From positions 124,001-188,000 of the forward strand of contig NZ_NNRK01000025.1 in NCBI RefSeq assembly GCF_002252475.1: 64,000 bases of DNA, in the 5' to 3' direction. Every line of letters starts with the position of its first letter. Position 1 is the first letter of the stretch. The DNA comes from Brucella rhizosphaerae (lineage in GTDB: Bacteria; Pseudomonadota; Alphaproteobacteria; Rhizobiales; Rhizobiaceae). Below, piece after piece: positions 15,483-25,172 of this stretch. Under the pieces are notes generated by a model. The model did not search any database and was not told the DNA's origin. It was given only the letters and a program-made list of their open reading frames with translations. A program made the position numbers and the translations under genes.

Positions 15483-16379
15483 ATGAATTCTGGAAACGCT
15501 GAGTCGAAGCCGATCTTCGGGATTGCACTCGCCTCCGCAGGTTACGCCTGCTTCGCTCTGCAAGATGCCATCGTCAAATGGCTTGTTGCAGATTATGCGG
15601 TTCCGCAAATTCTTTTCATGCGAAGCCTCGTCATTGTGCTCATCACCGGTGGGCTTGCCTGGCGCCTCCGCCACCCTTCAATCTTCAAAAGCAAATATCG
15701 CGGAACGCTTGTTCTGCGTGCTGGTTTGATGCTGCTTGCGTGGCTGCTCTTTTACAATGCTGCTCGCCATCTCGGCCTTGCGGAATTGACGACGCTCTAT
15801 TTTTCAGCACCGATCATGGTGATGTTTCTGTCGATCTTCATTCTTAAAGAGAAGATTGGGGTCGGGCGCTGGGTTGCGTGCCTGGGTGGGTTTGTGGGCG
15901 TTTTGATTGCTGCCAACCCTACCCAGTCTCCACATCTGATACCCGCTGCAATGTGCGTGGTTGCAGGCTTTTGCTGGGCCTTGAGCACGATCCTTATCCG
16001 CCTTGTCAGCAGAACCGAAACGACTTTGACCCAGATGTGGGCGACGAGCCTGCTGTTTGGTATCGCTTGCGCGGTTTCCTTCCCATGGGTGTGGAAGACA
16101 CCTGACGCATCAGCGTGGGCTTTGATGATTGGTCTGGGTCTTGTTGCAACAGTTGGACAATATCTTCTTTATGAAGGCTTCCGCTATGCACCGGCTTCGG
16201 CTCTCGCGCCGACTGAGTTCACCGGCCTGATCTGGGCCTTTCTCTATGGTTATGCGATCTGGGCAGAGGTTCCCGCCTCAAACGTCGCCTTCGGAGCGGT
16301 GCTGATCGTTTGCTCCAGCCTTGTGCTCGTTGCATGGGAGAAGCGGGCAGTACGAACACGCATTGTACAGCCCGGCTGA
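15483..16379 (+). CDS. EamA/DMT family transporter (paralogue)
   Basis: A 298-residue, ten-helix member of the same family as its divergent neighbour. Shared landmarks include the first-repeat pattern LQDAIVKWLVADY...PQILFMRSL, comparable to LNDAMGKWLVASF...GQVLLIRSF next door. This suggests an old tandem duplication followed by inversion. GTGAGG lies about 5 bases before the ATG. Substrate is unknown; relatives export amino acids or metabolites. Confidence 0.88.
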   Translation: MNSGNAESKPIFGIALASAGYACFALQDAIVKWLVADYAVPQILFMRSLVIVLITGGLAWRLRHPSIFKSKYRGTLVLRAGLMLLAWLLFYNAARHLGLAELTTLYFSAPIMVMFLSIFILKEKIGVGRWVACLGGFVGVLIAANPTQSPHLIPAAMCVVAGFCWALSTILIRLVSRTETTLTQMWATSLLFGIACAVSFPWVWKTPDASAWALMIGLGLVATVGQYLLYEGFRYAPASALAPTEFTGLIWAFLYGYAIWAEVPASNVAFGAVLIVCSSLVLVAWEKRAVRTRIVQPG

Positions 16380-16565
16380 TACGCTTTCGCTTGGTTTGGT
16401 TTTGCCTGCTTTGCGCTATCGCGCCACTCGCAGTCAGTATTCGGGTTGATATTGTGCGAGGAATGCTTTTCGGTTGAGCAAGCCTGATTTGTCGATGCAG
16501 ATCACTGGAGACCGAAATGCTCACCGTCTCTTTGAGTGCCGATACTTGTCAGGATATGGAACCGT

Positions 16566-17585
16566 TTACTCGTGAACGATGAGTTGAAACCATGTATCCA
16601 GAAAACGGCTGCGTTTAAGTCCATCCAGATAGACGAGAAGTTCCGGACCAAGCTCAACGGGTTGTAGTGAGGTCAACTCTGACGGGCTTGCTTCTGATGC
16701 GAGTCCGGTCTTTTCGAGGATGGCTTGTCCATTTGGAGACAGCAGGAATGTGATGGCCTGCTCGGCAATATTCGGGTGTTTGCTGCGGTCAGGAACAAGT
16801 GCCGTCCAGGGCAGGGCAACCACGTAGTCCTGTGGCATGATGACGACGAATTCTTTCGGATCGTAATGCCACTTGCTTATGTCCGACAGCGGAACATTAT
16901 ATGCGAGATCGATTGTGCTGGACGACAATGCCTGCAGCAGTTCTTCGCTATTGTCATAGATGCGGGCTTGCGAAACGCCGAAGGCGCGAACGATGCGCCA
17001 GAACAGGGGCGACCGTATAGAGTCCTGTGCCGCCAGCGTATAGCTCACATTGTCGATACCAATATTTACAAGTCCCGCACGGCGCTGAAAACGTGAGAGA
17101 TTTTGTTCCAGTAACCGTGCCAGCTCAATGCGCGTAGTGGGCAATTCATTTTCCAGCGCCTTACGTCTGACAACGCTCACGGCAGGATCAAACCCAATAC
17201 TGAAAAGCTCATTGCGCCAGTGCGCCTGTGGCGGTAGTCCGGCGTTACGAGCGATAGCGGTTCTTTGCTGCGCACCTCCCTCATTGGCGATCAGCACGGC
17301 AAGGTCGGGCGTGGAAAGAATGACGAGGTCAGCAGCACTTGCTTCATCTGCACCCGCGAGAAGCCGCGAGGTCCATTCACCGGGCCTGACCTGTCGATAG
17401 ACGATGTTCATTCCGGGCAATTGTCCGGCTAATCCCGTCGTGACAGGCTCAAGCGTTTTGGGTGCGATATCGCCCACAATCCTGAATTCAGGTCTGGAAG
17501 CCGGATCATTTTGCGCGCGCGCCTCATGCCATGGAGATGCGATGAACAGCAGCAACGCGCTAAGGTGCAGGAACACGCGCCTCAT
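16566..17585 (-). CDS. Periplasmic solute-binding protein linked to a two-component system
   Basis: A 339-residue exported protein with a signal peptide cleaved near residue 24 (HEARAQ). The mature part resembles type II (iron/organophosphate) binding proteins, including a C-terminal LLSPNGQAILEKTGLASEASP of the kind found in FbpA/AfuA relatives. It overlaps the histidine-kinase stop by ATGA, so it belongs to the regulator operon rather than to the ABC transporter on the other strand. A role as ligand-binding accessory of the kinase is inferred from this arrangement. Confidence 0.8.
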   Translation of the reverse strand: MRRVFLHLSALLLFIASPWHEARAQNDPASRPEFRIVGDIAPKTLEPVTTGLAGQLPGMNIVYRQVRPGEWTSRLLAGADEASAADLVILSTPDLAVLIANEGGAQQRTAIARNAGLPPQAHWRNELFSIGFDPAVSVVRRKALENELPTTRIELARLLEQNLSRFQRRAGLVNIGIDNVSYTLAAQDSIRSPLFWRIVRAFGVSQARIYDNSEELLQALSSSTIDLAYNVPLSDISKWHYDPKEFVVIMPQDYVVALPWTALVPDRSKHPNIAEQAITFLLSPNGQAILEKTGLASEASPSELTSLQPVELGPELLVYLDGLKRSRFLDTWFQLIVHE

Positions 17586-18991
17586 GTGTTATCACTTTCC
17601 GGTTGCGTTGCCGGAAGGGTTACGACGACACTTATTCCGCCGCCCTGTCTGTCTCGCAATTCGATATGTCCGCCAAGCGCTTCAACGACCATTTTTGCAA
17701 TGGATAGTCCAAGGCCAGAGCCGGGTTTGGTTTGATCCGCGCGGACAAATCGCTCAAATGCACGGCCTTTGATTTCTGGCGAGAGGCCGGGGCCCCGGTC
17801 GTGTACGCTGAGCTCGATCATGCCATCGTTCTCATGAAGATCGATGTCGATTGGGCCGGGCGCATGAATGAGGGCATTTTCGACAATATTGCGGATCATC
17901 TCCCGCAGGCCGATGGTCTCACCATGCACATAAAGAGGCTTTTCAGGAGCATCAAGGCGGATCGTTTCGTGCAAGTTCTGATAGCTGCCTTCCGCTCGCA
18001 GCCTGCGGATTGCTTCCTGCGCTACTTGACGCAAATCCAGAATTTCGAGGTTGCGCGACTGAATACTGTGCAGGGTTGTTGCCTCGGACAGAAGCTGATT
18101 GGCAAGCAGGCTGGCGCTGATGGAATTGGCATGAATACGGGCAAGGATGTCCTGTTTTCGACGCGCGTCGGTTTCCTCCAGCGACAGTTCGGTTAAAGCA
18201 CGGAGTGCTGTTAAGGGGGTACGCATCTGATGCGCTGCATCGGCGGTAACAAGCTTCAACCCCGCAAGCACCGTATTCAGGCGATCCATGAAATCATTAA
18301 GCGCGGATACGAGCGCACTTACTTCTTTGGGGATAGGACCTGAAACCGGACTTAAGTCTGATGTAGAACGCTGACGAAGATTGGATTCAACGCTGCGCAG
18401 CGGTCGAAAAGCCAGCCGAATTGCCAACCAGATAAGGGCCAAAGCCAATAGCGCGACACCGAAGGCAGGCAGTATCGTATTGAGGCTCAATTGCAGGGTC
18501 AGTTGTCGCCGGGCTTCCCGGGTTTCTCCGACCAGAACATCGACCCAACCGCCGCCTTTTGCGTCGCTGTGATAACGGGCGACAGCGGCAATGCGTACTT
18601 TTTCGCCACGATAAACACTATCGTTCAGGCGAAGTCGGCTGTTGCTGCCATGCGGAATTTCCAGTCCCAGAATGGGTGAGCCAGTCAGCAGACTACCATC
18701 GGGCGCGACGACCCGATAAAAAATCCGGTTGAGCCGCGACGTTCCAAGAATGGCAAAGGCCGAGTGAGGGAGATCGACGCTGAGTGCACCATCCTGCAAT
18801 GTAATGGTGTCGGCGATTGAAAGTGCTGCCGCTCCAAGAACGCGATCAAATGCTTCATCGGCTGCGCGATGTGCATACCAGCGACCAAGAAAAAACAGTA
18901 AAACAGTCACGGCAAGCAATGTCATGCCACCACCGATGAGAATACGGCGCTGGATTGAATACTCTCTGTTTGCTGTTGCTTGTGCCATCAT
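17582..18991 (-). CDS. Sensor histidine kinase (TctE/QseC-like)
   Basis: A 469-residue inner-membrane kinase. Two membrane segments (about 19-37 and 172-195) flank a periplasmic domain of about 135 residues. A HAMP-like linker follows, then the phosphoacceptor His254 in AAHQMRTPL, the N box ENALIHAPG and the G box GPGLSPEIKG with GSGLGLSIAKM. It partners the response regulator whose stop overlaps its start (ATGA). With the binding protein encoded downstream it likely senses a periplasmic solute. Confidence 0.9.
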   Translation of the reverse strand: MMAQATANREYSIQRRILIGGGMTLLAVTVLLFFLGRWYAHRAADEAFDRVLGAAALSIADTITLQDGALSVDLPHSAFAILGTSRLNRIFYRVVAPDGSLLTGSPILGLEIPHGSNSRLRLNDSVYRGEKVRIAAVARYHSDAKGGGWVDVLVGETREARRQLTLQLSLNTILPAFGVALLALALIWLAIRLAFRPLRSVESNLRQRSTSDLSPVSGPIPKEVSALVSALNDFMDRLNTVLAGLKLVTADAAHQMRTPLTALRALTELSLEETDARRKQDILARIHANSISASLLANQLLSEATTLHSIQSRNLEILDLRQVAQEAIRRLRAEGSYQNLHETIRLDAPEKPLYVHGETIGLREMIRNIVENALIHAPGPIDIDLHENDGMIELSVHDRGPGLSPEIKGRAFERFVRADQTKPGSGLGLSIAKMVVEALGGHIELRDRQGGGISVVVTLPATQPESDNT

Positions 18992-19665
18992 TGCTGGGGT
19001 GTCTTCAGGCGTAGCAGATAGCCGACCCCGCGTTGCGTCAGGATTTCCACATTACTGTTTTCGAGCTTTTTTCTGACGCGAGAGACCAGCAATTCTATAG
19101 CGTTTGGTGTACCGGTGTCATCATGGCCGAACAGCTTGAGGACGAGCATGTCCTTTGGAACGGTGACATTGACGCGGGTGGCAAGCATTTCAAGCACATC
19201 AAATTCACGCCGTCCGAAGTCAAGCGGTTCATCGCCTTCCATCACGGATCTTTGGGTGAGATTGATTGATAGTTTGCCAATCCGTAATACCGGCTGGGCT
19301 ACCCCCATATGCCGCCTTGCGACAGCCCTGATCCGGGCAACAAGTTCTCTGAGATCAAAAGGTTTGACCAGATAATCATCGGCACCGAGCTCAAGCAAAT
19401 CGATCTTGTCGGCAATCTGGTTGCGGGCGGTTATGACAAGGACGGGGCAAGATAGCGAACGCTCACGCATGCCGCGCAGAATCGCAAAACCATCGCGGCC
19501 GGGAAGGTTGATGTCGAGCACAACCACATCAAATGAGCCGTTAACAGCCAGCTCTTCGCCTTGCACACCGTCATAAACTGTCGTGACGGCATAGCCTTCC
19601 TTCTCAAGCTTTGATGCAATAGCAAACGCAATATCGATTGTGTCTTCTACGAGAAGGATGCGCAT
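18988..19665 (-). CDS. OmpR family response regulator (TctD/QseB-like)
   Basis: A 225-residue regulator. The receiver domain has the acidic pair ED at 7-8, phosphoacceptor Asp51 (VVLDINLPGRDG) and Lys in VKPFD. The winged-helix output domain (about 130-222) includes the DNA-recognition part GTPNAIELLVSRVRKKL. It is first in the operon with the kinase and binding protein, and divergent from a PhnD-like gene. The two inverted repeats between them are candidate binding sites. Confidence 0.92.
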   Translation of the reverse strand: MRILLVEDTIDIAFAIASKLEKEGYAVTTVYDGVQGEELAVNGSFDVVVLDINLPGRDGFAILRGMRERSLSCPVLVITARNQIADKIDLLELGADDYLVKPFDLRELVARIRAVARRHMGVAQPVLRIGKLSINLTQRSVMEGDEPLDFGRREFDVLEMLATRVNVTVPKDMLVLKLFGHDDTGTPNAIELLVSRVRKKLENSNVEILTQRGVGYLLRLKTPQQ

Positions 19666-19721
19666 GTTGTGTTCAATTTCAATGTTTTCGGGACGACAGG
19701 ATTCTGACAGTTAGAATTGCT

Positions 19722-19773
19722 AGTATTTGAGGCAATACTGGATGAGGCTGCGGCACTTGTAACATAGCAAGTG
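19722..19773. promoter_or_regulatory. Two inverted repeats between response regulator and PhnD-like gene
   Basis: AGTATT/AATACT arms (19722-19727 and 19734-19739, 6-base spacer) and CACTTG/CAAGTG arms (19754-19759 and 19768-19773, 8-base spacer) lie in the 124-base divergent gap. They are plausible regulator or RNA-hairpin sites; no consensus is known. Confidence 0.35.
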
Positions 19774-19789
19774 TGCAGGGGAGGAAAAA

Positions 19790-20758
19790 ATGTTCTGGCG
19801 CGGTTTGGCATGTCGTCTTGGCATAGCCTTGTTTGGCCTTCAACTATGCATCGCTCACGCGTATGCGGTTGACGCTGCTTGCGCCTATCGTGGTGCGCTG
19901 GATGAGCGCTATTGCGATGAGAACCGCGATCTTGTCGCTGATGCCCCAAAAGACTCATCCCAGTGGCGTGATCCACAGACACTCGTCTGGGCCTATTCCC
20001 CCATTGAAGACCCTGCAGTCTATGCCCGCCTCTTCAAGCCGTTCACCCAGCATCTGGAAGTCTGTCTCGGACGGCAGATCGTTTATTATCCAATCCAGTC
20101 AAGCGCTGACGAAGTCGAAGCGATGCGTTCGGGCCGACTGCATTTTGCAGGCTTCTCGACGGGGCCGACAATCGAAGCGGTCAATCGTGCAGGGGCCGTA
20201 CCTTTTGCAGCCAAAGGTACAGACCAACAGATGCGTGGATACCGGTTGGTAGCAGTTGTGCGCGCCGATTCTCCTTATGAAAAGCTCAGCGATCTCAAGG
20301 GACGGCGCATTGCGCATGCTTCACTGTTTTCCAACTCAGGCAATGTTGCGCCACGCGCACTTTTCCCCAAAGAAGGTTTGACGCCGGGACAGGACTACGC
20401 GCCGATTATGTCCGGCGGGCACGACAAGTCGATCCTTGGAGTAGTCGCCGGTGATTACGATATGGCCGCTGTTGCGTCAGACGTGCTGGAACGCATGATT
20501 GATCGCGGGCTGGTCAAACGCGAAGCATTGCGTGTGATTTATGAGAGCGATCTGTTTCCGACATCATCCTTTGCCTATGCCCATAATCTCGCGCCATCCC
20601 TTGTGGCCGAGATGAAACGGTGCTTCTTCAATTTCACATTCACAACGGAAATGAAGGCAGAGTTTCAGGGTGACGATCACTTCATTCCCATTCATTACGA
20701 CACGGCGTGGTCCGTCGTCCGTGAGGTGAGTGAAAAGGCAGGCGCACCGCCCCCCTAG
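19790..20758 (+). CDS. PhnD-like phosphate/phosphonate binding protein
   Basis: A 322-residue periplasmic protein. The signal peptide ends near residue 26 (AHAYAVD). The mature part follows the PhnD family: VWAYSPIEDPAVYARLFKPF at the N-terminal lobe and then GRLHFAGFSTGPTIEAV and LKGRRIAHASLFSNSGN at the ligand cleft. This family binds phosphonates or phosphite. It has a strong GGGGAGG ribosome site. It is first of a plus-strand block with an ABC importer 134 bases downstream. It may supply that importer or act separately, since a second binding protein ends the block. Confidence 0.85.
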   Translation: MFWRGLACRLGIALFGLQLCIAHAYAVDAACAYRGALDERYCDENRDLVADAPKDSSQWRDPQTLVWAYSPIEDPAVYARLFKPFTQHLEVCLGRQIVYYPIQSSADEVEAMRSGRLHFAGFSTGPTIEAVNRAGAVPFAAKGTDQQMRGYRLVAVVRADSPYEKLSDLKGRRIAHASLFSNSGNVAPRALFPKEGLTPGQDYAPIMSGGHDKSILGVVAGDYDMAAVASDVLERMIDRGLVKREALRVIYESDLFPTSSFAYAHNLAPSLVAEMKRCFFNFTFTTEMKAEFQGDDHFIPIHYDTAWSVVREVSEKAGAPPP

Positions 20759-20892
20759 TTTCGCTCGATAACGGGCGGATATTTTCGTATGGCGCTCTTC
20801 ATACGCCAGCTCCCGCAGCAAGCCAGAAATATTCCAGTCGAAATCCTTTCGGACTTCGGCAAGGGCAAGTTCGGCTCCAAGTGGTTAAAATC

Positions 20893-22689
20893 ATGAGTTA
20901 TTACAAACAACTGACGTATAAATATAAGGTCTACAACGCAGACCCCACGACTATGATCGGGGTGCTGCTTGCTGTCGCCTTTGCCTATCTTATCGCAGCA
21001 CCTATTGTGTTGTTGTTGTCGGATGCGGTGCTGGTTCAGTTCGCTGATCGGGCACGTTCCGGCCAGCAGATTGGTGAGCTGACCTTCTACTATTTCAACC
21101 GGGCATTCTTCTCCGCAATCTCGACGGATGTGTTCTGGCGACCGCTCTGGAATACGGCAATCATAGCTCTTGGTTCGATTGTCTTTGCACTGGTTACAGG
21201 CATTCCACTGGCATGGCTCCTGAGCCGCACCAATTTGCCGGGCAAGAAGTGGTTCTCGACGGCACTGATCGTGCCTTATATGTTGCCGTCCTGGACCTTC
21301 GCACTGGCTTGGCTGACCCTGTTCAAAAACCGCACCACCGGTGGTCAGCCAAGCTGGATGGAAGCTTTGGGCTTTTCGCCACCCGATTGGCTGGCCTATG
21401 GCATGTTGCCGATCACGCTCATTCTGGCGATGCACTACACACCATTCGTAATCCTGCTGTTTGGTAATGCGCTGCGTCAGTTTGATTCCACGTTGGAAGA
21501 TTCAGCCCGCGTCATGGGTGCCGGCAAATTATTGATCGCGCGTCGTATCATTTTGCCACTGATGCTCCCATCGCTTGTATCGGCTTCAACGTTGATTTTC
21601 GCCAAATGTCTCGGTGATTTTGGTGTAGCTTATATTCTCGGCGTGCCTGTCGGTTTCGATGTATTGGCGACGTCATTGTTCCGCGCTATTTCGACCAGCC
21701 AGGCAGGTATGAGTGCTGTTCTGGCTGCAACCATCGTGGTTCTGGGCAGCATCTCAATATTTCTCGACATGTATCTGCTCAAAGAAGCCCGCCGTTTTGT
21801 GACCATCGGTAACAAGGGCTCGATGAACCGTGAAACGGAGCTTGGGCGCTTCCGTTTGCCTGCATTCAGCTTTGCTATGCTGATGTTTCTTGTCAGTGCG
21901 TTCATTCCGTTGATGGCTTTGTTGCTGACCACTGTCATGCGCGTTCCGGGCGTGTTCGCACTTGATAACTTCACGCTGGATTTCTGGATCGGTACCAATC
22001 TCAACACCACTGCCATGAGCAATGGTATTTTGCTCACGGGCGAATTCTGGCGGGCGACCTGGAATACACTCTGGATTGTAGGTTCGGCTGCAATTGGCGC
22101 AGGTTTCCTCGGTCTGCTGGTTGGGTATGTCGTTGCAAGAACTCCTGTTTCGCTGGTTGGTAGTTTCCTGCGGCAGGTGACTTTCCTGCCATATCTGGTG
22201 CCGGGCATTGCCTTTGCTGCAGCTTATCTCACGATGTTTGCGGTGCAGCGCGGACCTCTTCCTGCCCTCTATGGGACGCCAATTCTCCTCGTTCTGGCAA
22301 TCCTTGCCGATCAGATGCCATTCGCATCACGCGCAGGTATTTCGGCGATGATGCAGCTTGGCAAAGCGCCCGAAGAAGCGGCTCAGATTGCGGGCGCTGG
22401 CTTCTGGCGTCGCCTCGTTTCCATCGTTGCGCCGATCCAGAAAGGGTCGCTTGTTTCGGGAATCCTGCTGCCGTTCATCTCCGGCATCAAAGGCTTGAGC
22501 CTTGTCGTCGTGCTGGCTGTTCCCGGTACCGACGTTCTCACCACCTACGCATTGCGCCTTGTCGACTACAGCTACAGTCAGGCCGCAAATGCAGTCGTTC
22601 TGATGATCTGCGTGATTGCCTTTGGCGGCACAGTCATCGTTCAAAAACTCACCAACAGCAAATTGTCTGACGGATTGGGAGGCAAATAA
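20893..22689 (+). CDS. ABC transporter permease, fused double domain (Fe3+/organophosphate type)
   Basis: A 598-residue inner-membrane permease of the FbpB/AfuB kind, with two permease domains of about six helices each in one chain. The two cytoplasmic coupling (EAA) loops are visible: EDSARVMGAGKLLIARRI in the first half and EEAAQIAGAGFWRRLVSI in the second. The ATG at 20893 was preferred to a GTG at 20881; both have weak ribosome sites. The ATPase gene follows with a TAATG overlap. The substrate class is Fe3+, putrescine-like or sugar phosphate; sequence alone does not decide. Confidence 0.9.
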   Translation: MSYYKQLTYKYKVYNADPTTMIGVLLAVAFAYLIAAPIVLLLSDAVLVQFADRARSGQQIGELTFYYFNRAFFSAISTDVFWRPLWNTAIIALGSIVFALVTGIPLAWLLSRTNLPGKKWFSTALIVPYMLPSWTFALAWLTLFKNRTTGGQPSWMEALGFSPPDWLAYGMLPITLILAMHYTPFVILLFGNALRQFDSTLEDSARVMGAGKLLIARRIILPLMLPSLVSASTLIFAKCLGDFGVAYILGVPVGFDVLATSLFRAISTSQAGMSAVLAATIVVLGSISIFLDMYLLKEARRFVTIGNKGSMNRETELGRFRLPAFSFAMLMFLVSAFIPLMALLLTTVMRVPGVFALDNFTLDFWIGTNLNTTAMSNGILLTGEFWRATWNTLWIVGSAAIGAGFLGLLVGYVVARTPVSLVGSFLRQVTFLPYLVPGIAFAAAYLTMFAVQRGPLPALYGTPILLVLAILADQMPFASRAGISAMMQLGKAPEEAAQIAGAGFWRRLVSIVAPIQKGSLVSGILLPFISGIKGLSLVVVLAVPGTDVLTTYALRLVDYSYSQAANAVVLMICVIAFGGTVIVQKLTNSKLSDGLGGK

Positions 22690-23774
22690 TGTCGAGCATT
22701 ACTATTCGCGATGTCAGAAAGAGCTACGGCAAAGCCACCCGCGCCGCAGTTGAAAGACTCTCTCTTGAAATTCCTAAGTCGGAATTTCTATGCCTGCTCG
22801 GACCGTCGGGTTGCGGCAAGACTACAACGCTTCGCATGATTGCGGGACTGGAATATCCAACGGAAGGCCAGATACTGGTCGACGGCAAGAAGATCGTTTC
22901 GGTGGATGATGGCATCTATGTGCCACCGGAGAAGCGTGGCATGGGTCTGGTTTTTCAGAACTATGCGCTCTGGCCACACATGACCGTCGAGCAGAACGTC
23001 GAGTTCGGTTTGAAGCTGCATAAGGTCGCCAAGGCCGAACGCCAGCGCATTGTCGATGATGTACTACAAAAGCTTGGCATCGAGCGTTATCGCGACCGCT
23101 TGCCTGCGCAAATGTCTGGTGGTCAGCAGCAGCGCGTAGCGCTTGCCCGTATGCTGGCGCTTAAGCCTGACATTATTTTGCTGGATGAGCCGCTTTCCAA
23201 TCTCGATGCGAAACTGCGTCTGGAAATGCGCGCAGAGCTTAAGCGCATTCATCAGGAAATGGGTTCAACAGTCGTATTCGTCACCCATGATCAGTGGGAA
23301 GCGATGACTTTGGCAACCACTATCGCAGTGATGAGCGAAGGCGAGTTGCAGCAGCTTGGTACACCCGATGATATTTATGAACGCCCGGCCAATCGCTTTG
23401 TGGCGGAGTTTATCGGCAATCTGCCAATCAACATCACCGAACTGAATGACAGCAACAACGGCGCGCTGGCCACATGGGCACGTGAGTATCTGAAAGCACA
23501 GAACTTCGCTGCAAGCGGCGTCGGTTCTGTTGGCATCCGGCCTGAATCGGTGCGCCTGAGCGATAAGACGATTGAGCACGGATGTGTCGCCAAGGTTGTC
23601 GATATTGTCCCCACCGGCGGCAGCTGGATCGTCGAACTGTCAGTCCATGGCGAGCAGTATTTTGCCATCGCTTCAGATGCTCCAGCCCAAAAGGCTGGCG
23701 ACGAAATCTGGTTCCATGTCGAACGCAGCCACGTCCATGTATTCGACAATGAAGGCAAGCGCATCGGCGGCTGA
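22689..23774 (+). CDS. ABC transporter ATP-binding protein
   Basis: A 361-residue ATPase of the FbpC/PotA group. Walker A GPSGCGKTT, Q-loop VFQNYALWPHM, signature MSGGQQQRVALARML, Walker B IILLDEPLSNLD and the switch His in VTHDQWEAM are all intact. A C-terminal TOBE-like domain starts near residue 270. It energises the fused permease encoded upstream; its start overlaps the permease stop (TAATG). Confidence 0.93.
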   Translation: MSSITIRDVRKSYGKATRAAVERLSLEIPKSEFLCLLGPSGCGKTTTLRMIAGLEYPTEGQILVDGKKIVSVDDGIYVPPEKRGMGLVFQNYALWPHMTVEQNVEFGLKLHKVAKAERQRIVDDVLQKLGIERYRDRLPAQMSGGQQQRVALARMLALKPDIILLDEPLSNLDAKLRLEMRAELKRIHQEMGSTVVFVTHDQWEAMTLATTIAVMSEGELQQLGTPDDIYERPANRFVAEFIGNLPINITELNDSNNGALATWAREYLKAQNFAASGVGSVGIRPESVRLSDKTIEHGCVAKVVDIVPTGGSWIVELSVHGEQYFAIASDAPAQKAGDEIWFHVERSHVHVFDNEGKRIGG

Positions 23775-23843
23775 TTAGAGGCGCGTCAAAATAAGAAGCT
23801 GCCGCACGTTCTCAAATAATAATCATCAACGTTGGAGGAAATA

Positions 23844-24989
23844 ATGACTTTAACCCTTCGCACTTATGCTGCTCTCTCTCTGAGTGCGGCACTTCTGGCA
23901 AGCACAGCCGTTCTGGCAGAGCCTGCGAGCGAAATTGGCATCAAGGATGCTGATTACTCACTCGAAGCTTTGATCGAAGCCGCCAGGAAAGAGCCGGGCA
24001 TCACTGTTGTGGATGCGACTGGCAAGATCGTGACCATGGCTGAAGCTTTCACCGCAAAATACGGTGTTAAAGCGACTGGCGTGAAGATGAACGGCCAGAA
24101 CCAGGAACAGGTTATTCTGCGTGAAGCGGCTGCGAACAATGTTCGCACGGACGTTTTCAACATGAGCAATCTGCCTTCGGTGACGTCGGAAATCGTCGTT
24201 CAGGGTGCAGGTCTCAGCTGGCTTCCAGTCGATCTTAAGGATCAGATTCCTGCGGAGTATCAGAATCCTGCAATCACCAGCCTTAACCCATGGGTTTGGA
24301 CATATAATTCGGACGTGCATGGCGATAAATGCCCGATTGACAATATCTGGGCGCTGACCACGGAAGAGTGGAAAGGCCGTATTGCGATCCCTGATCCGCT
24401 TCTGCGCAACGAAACCATGTTCTGGTTTAATCAGATTGCCGAGCATGATGATGAAGCAATGCGCAAGGCTTATGAAGAGTTTTTCGGCGAACCGCTGAAG
24501 ACAGAAGAAACCAGCGCGACTGCAGAATGGGTCAAGCGTTTCGCCAAGAACCGCCCAACTGTTACCCGCAGTGATACCGAAGTCGGTCCGATCATCGGTG
24601 CCAAGGGGCAGGAAAAGCCTTTCATGGGCTTCCTCAGCACTGCCATCTATCGCGATGCCAAGAAAAATGGCTACACGATGGGTATCTGCGCAGGCATGAA
24701 ACCTTGGGTTGGCCAGTTGACGCCACGTGTTGCCGTTATTGCATCGGGAACCAAGAGCCCGAACGCTGCCAAGCTTTTCGTGCATTATATGATGACCGAA
24801 GAGGGAATGGCGCCGCAGTTGGCAGACGGAAAAATTTCGTCAAACAAGAACGCAAAAATTCCTGACGGTGAAGTTTCAGGCATCGTGAATGTTATGGATC
24901 AGCTTTACGTTCCGCATTCTGAGACTTCTGAAAGCGACTATTCCAAGCTTCAGGATTGGCAGGACTTCTGGACCATCAATTCGCGATAA
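23844..24989 (+). CDS. ABC transporter substrate-binding protein (Fe3+/organophosphate family)
   Basis: A 381-residue periplasmic binding protein. The signal peptide is cleaved near residue 25 (STAVLAEPAS). The mature protein follows the FbpA/AfuA fold: VTMAEAFTAKYGVKATGVKM, then TSLNPWVWTYNSD and WKGRIAIPDPLLRNETMFW. The start at 23844 has TTGGAGG 6-7 bases upstream; the in-frame TTG at 23832 has none. It completes the importer operon and is followed by a hairpin at 25014-25037. Members bind Fe3+ or phosphorylated small molecules. Confidence 0.9.
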   Translation: MTLTLRTYAALSLSAALLASTAVLAEPASEIGIKDADYSLEALIEAARKEPGITVVDATGKIVTMAEAFTAKYGVKATGVKMNGQNQEQVILREAAANNVRTDVFNMSNLPSVTSEIVVQGAGLSWLPVDLKDQIPAEYQNPAITSLNPWVWTYNSDVHGDKCPIDNIWALTTEEWKGRIAIPDPLLRNETMFWFNQIAEHDDEAMRKAYEEFFGEPLKTEETSATAEWVKRFAKNRPTVTRSDTEVGPIIGAKGQEKPFMGFLSTAIYRDAKKNGYTMGICAGMKPWVGQLTPRVAVIASGTKSPNAAKLFVHYMMTEEGMAPQLADGKISSNKNAKIPDGEVSGIVNVMDQLYVPHSETSESDYSKLQDWQDFWTINSR

Positions 24990-25013
24990 GCGGATACTGT
25001 GCCATTGAAACGA

Positions 25014-25037
25014 CAAGAGGGCGTCAGCGCCCTCTTG
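25014..25037 (+). terminator. Hairpin after the ABC importer operon
   Basis: A perfect 10-bp stem CAAGAGGGCG/CGCCCTCTTG around a TCAG loop, 25 bases after the binding-protein stop. It lacks a clear run of T, so it may instead stabilise the mRNA end. Confidence 0.6.
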
Positions 25038-25172
25038 CTGCTACTTATCGTGAGACCGGGGCCTTGTTTGCGGCTTATTCATTGTTAAAGTTGGTGTAGC
25101 TGGTCGCATAAATCCATGTGGGTAACTGATCGGCGCGAAACAGCCATCTGGCTCTCAACCGAAAGATATCCA

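Noticed and set aside
20755..21435. 226-codon minus-strand frame at the start of the permease gene
   Set aside because: Opposite to the permease coding sequence, rich in His, Arg and Gln, no motif.
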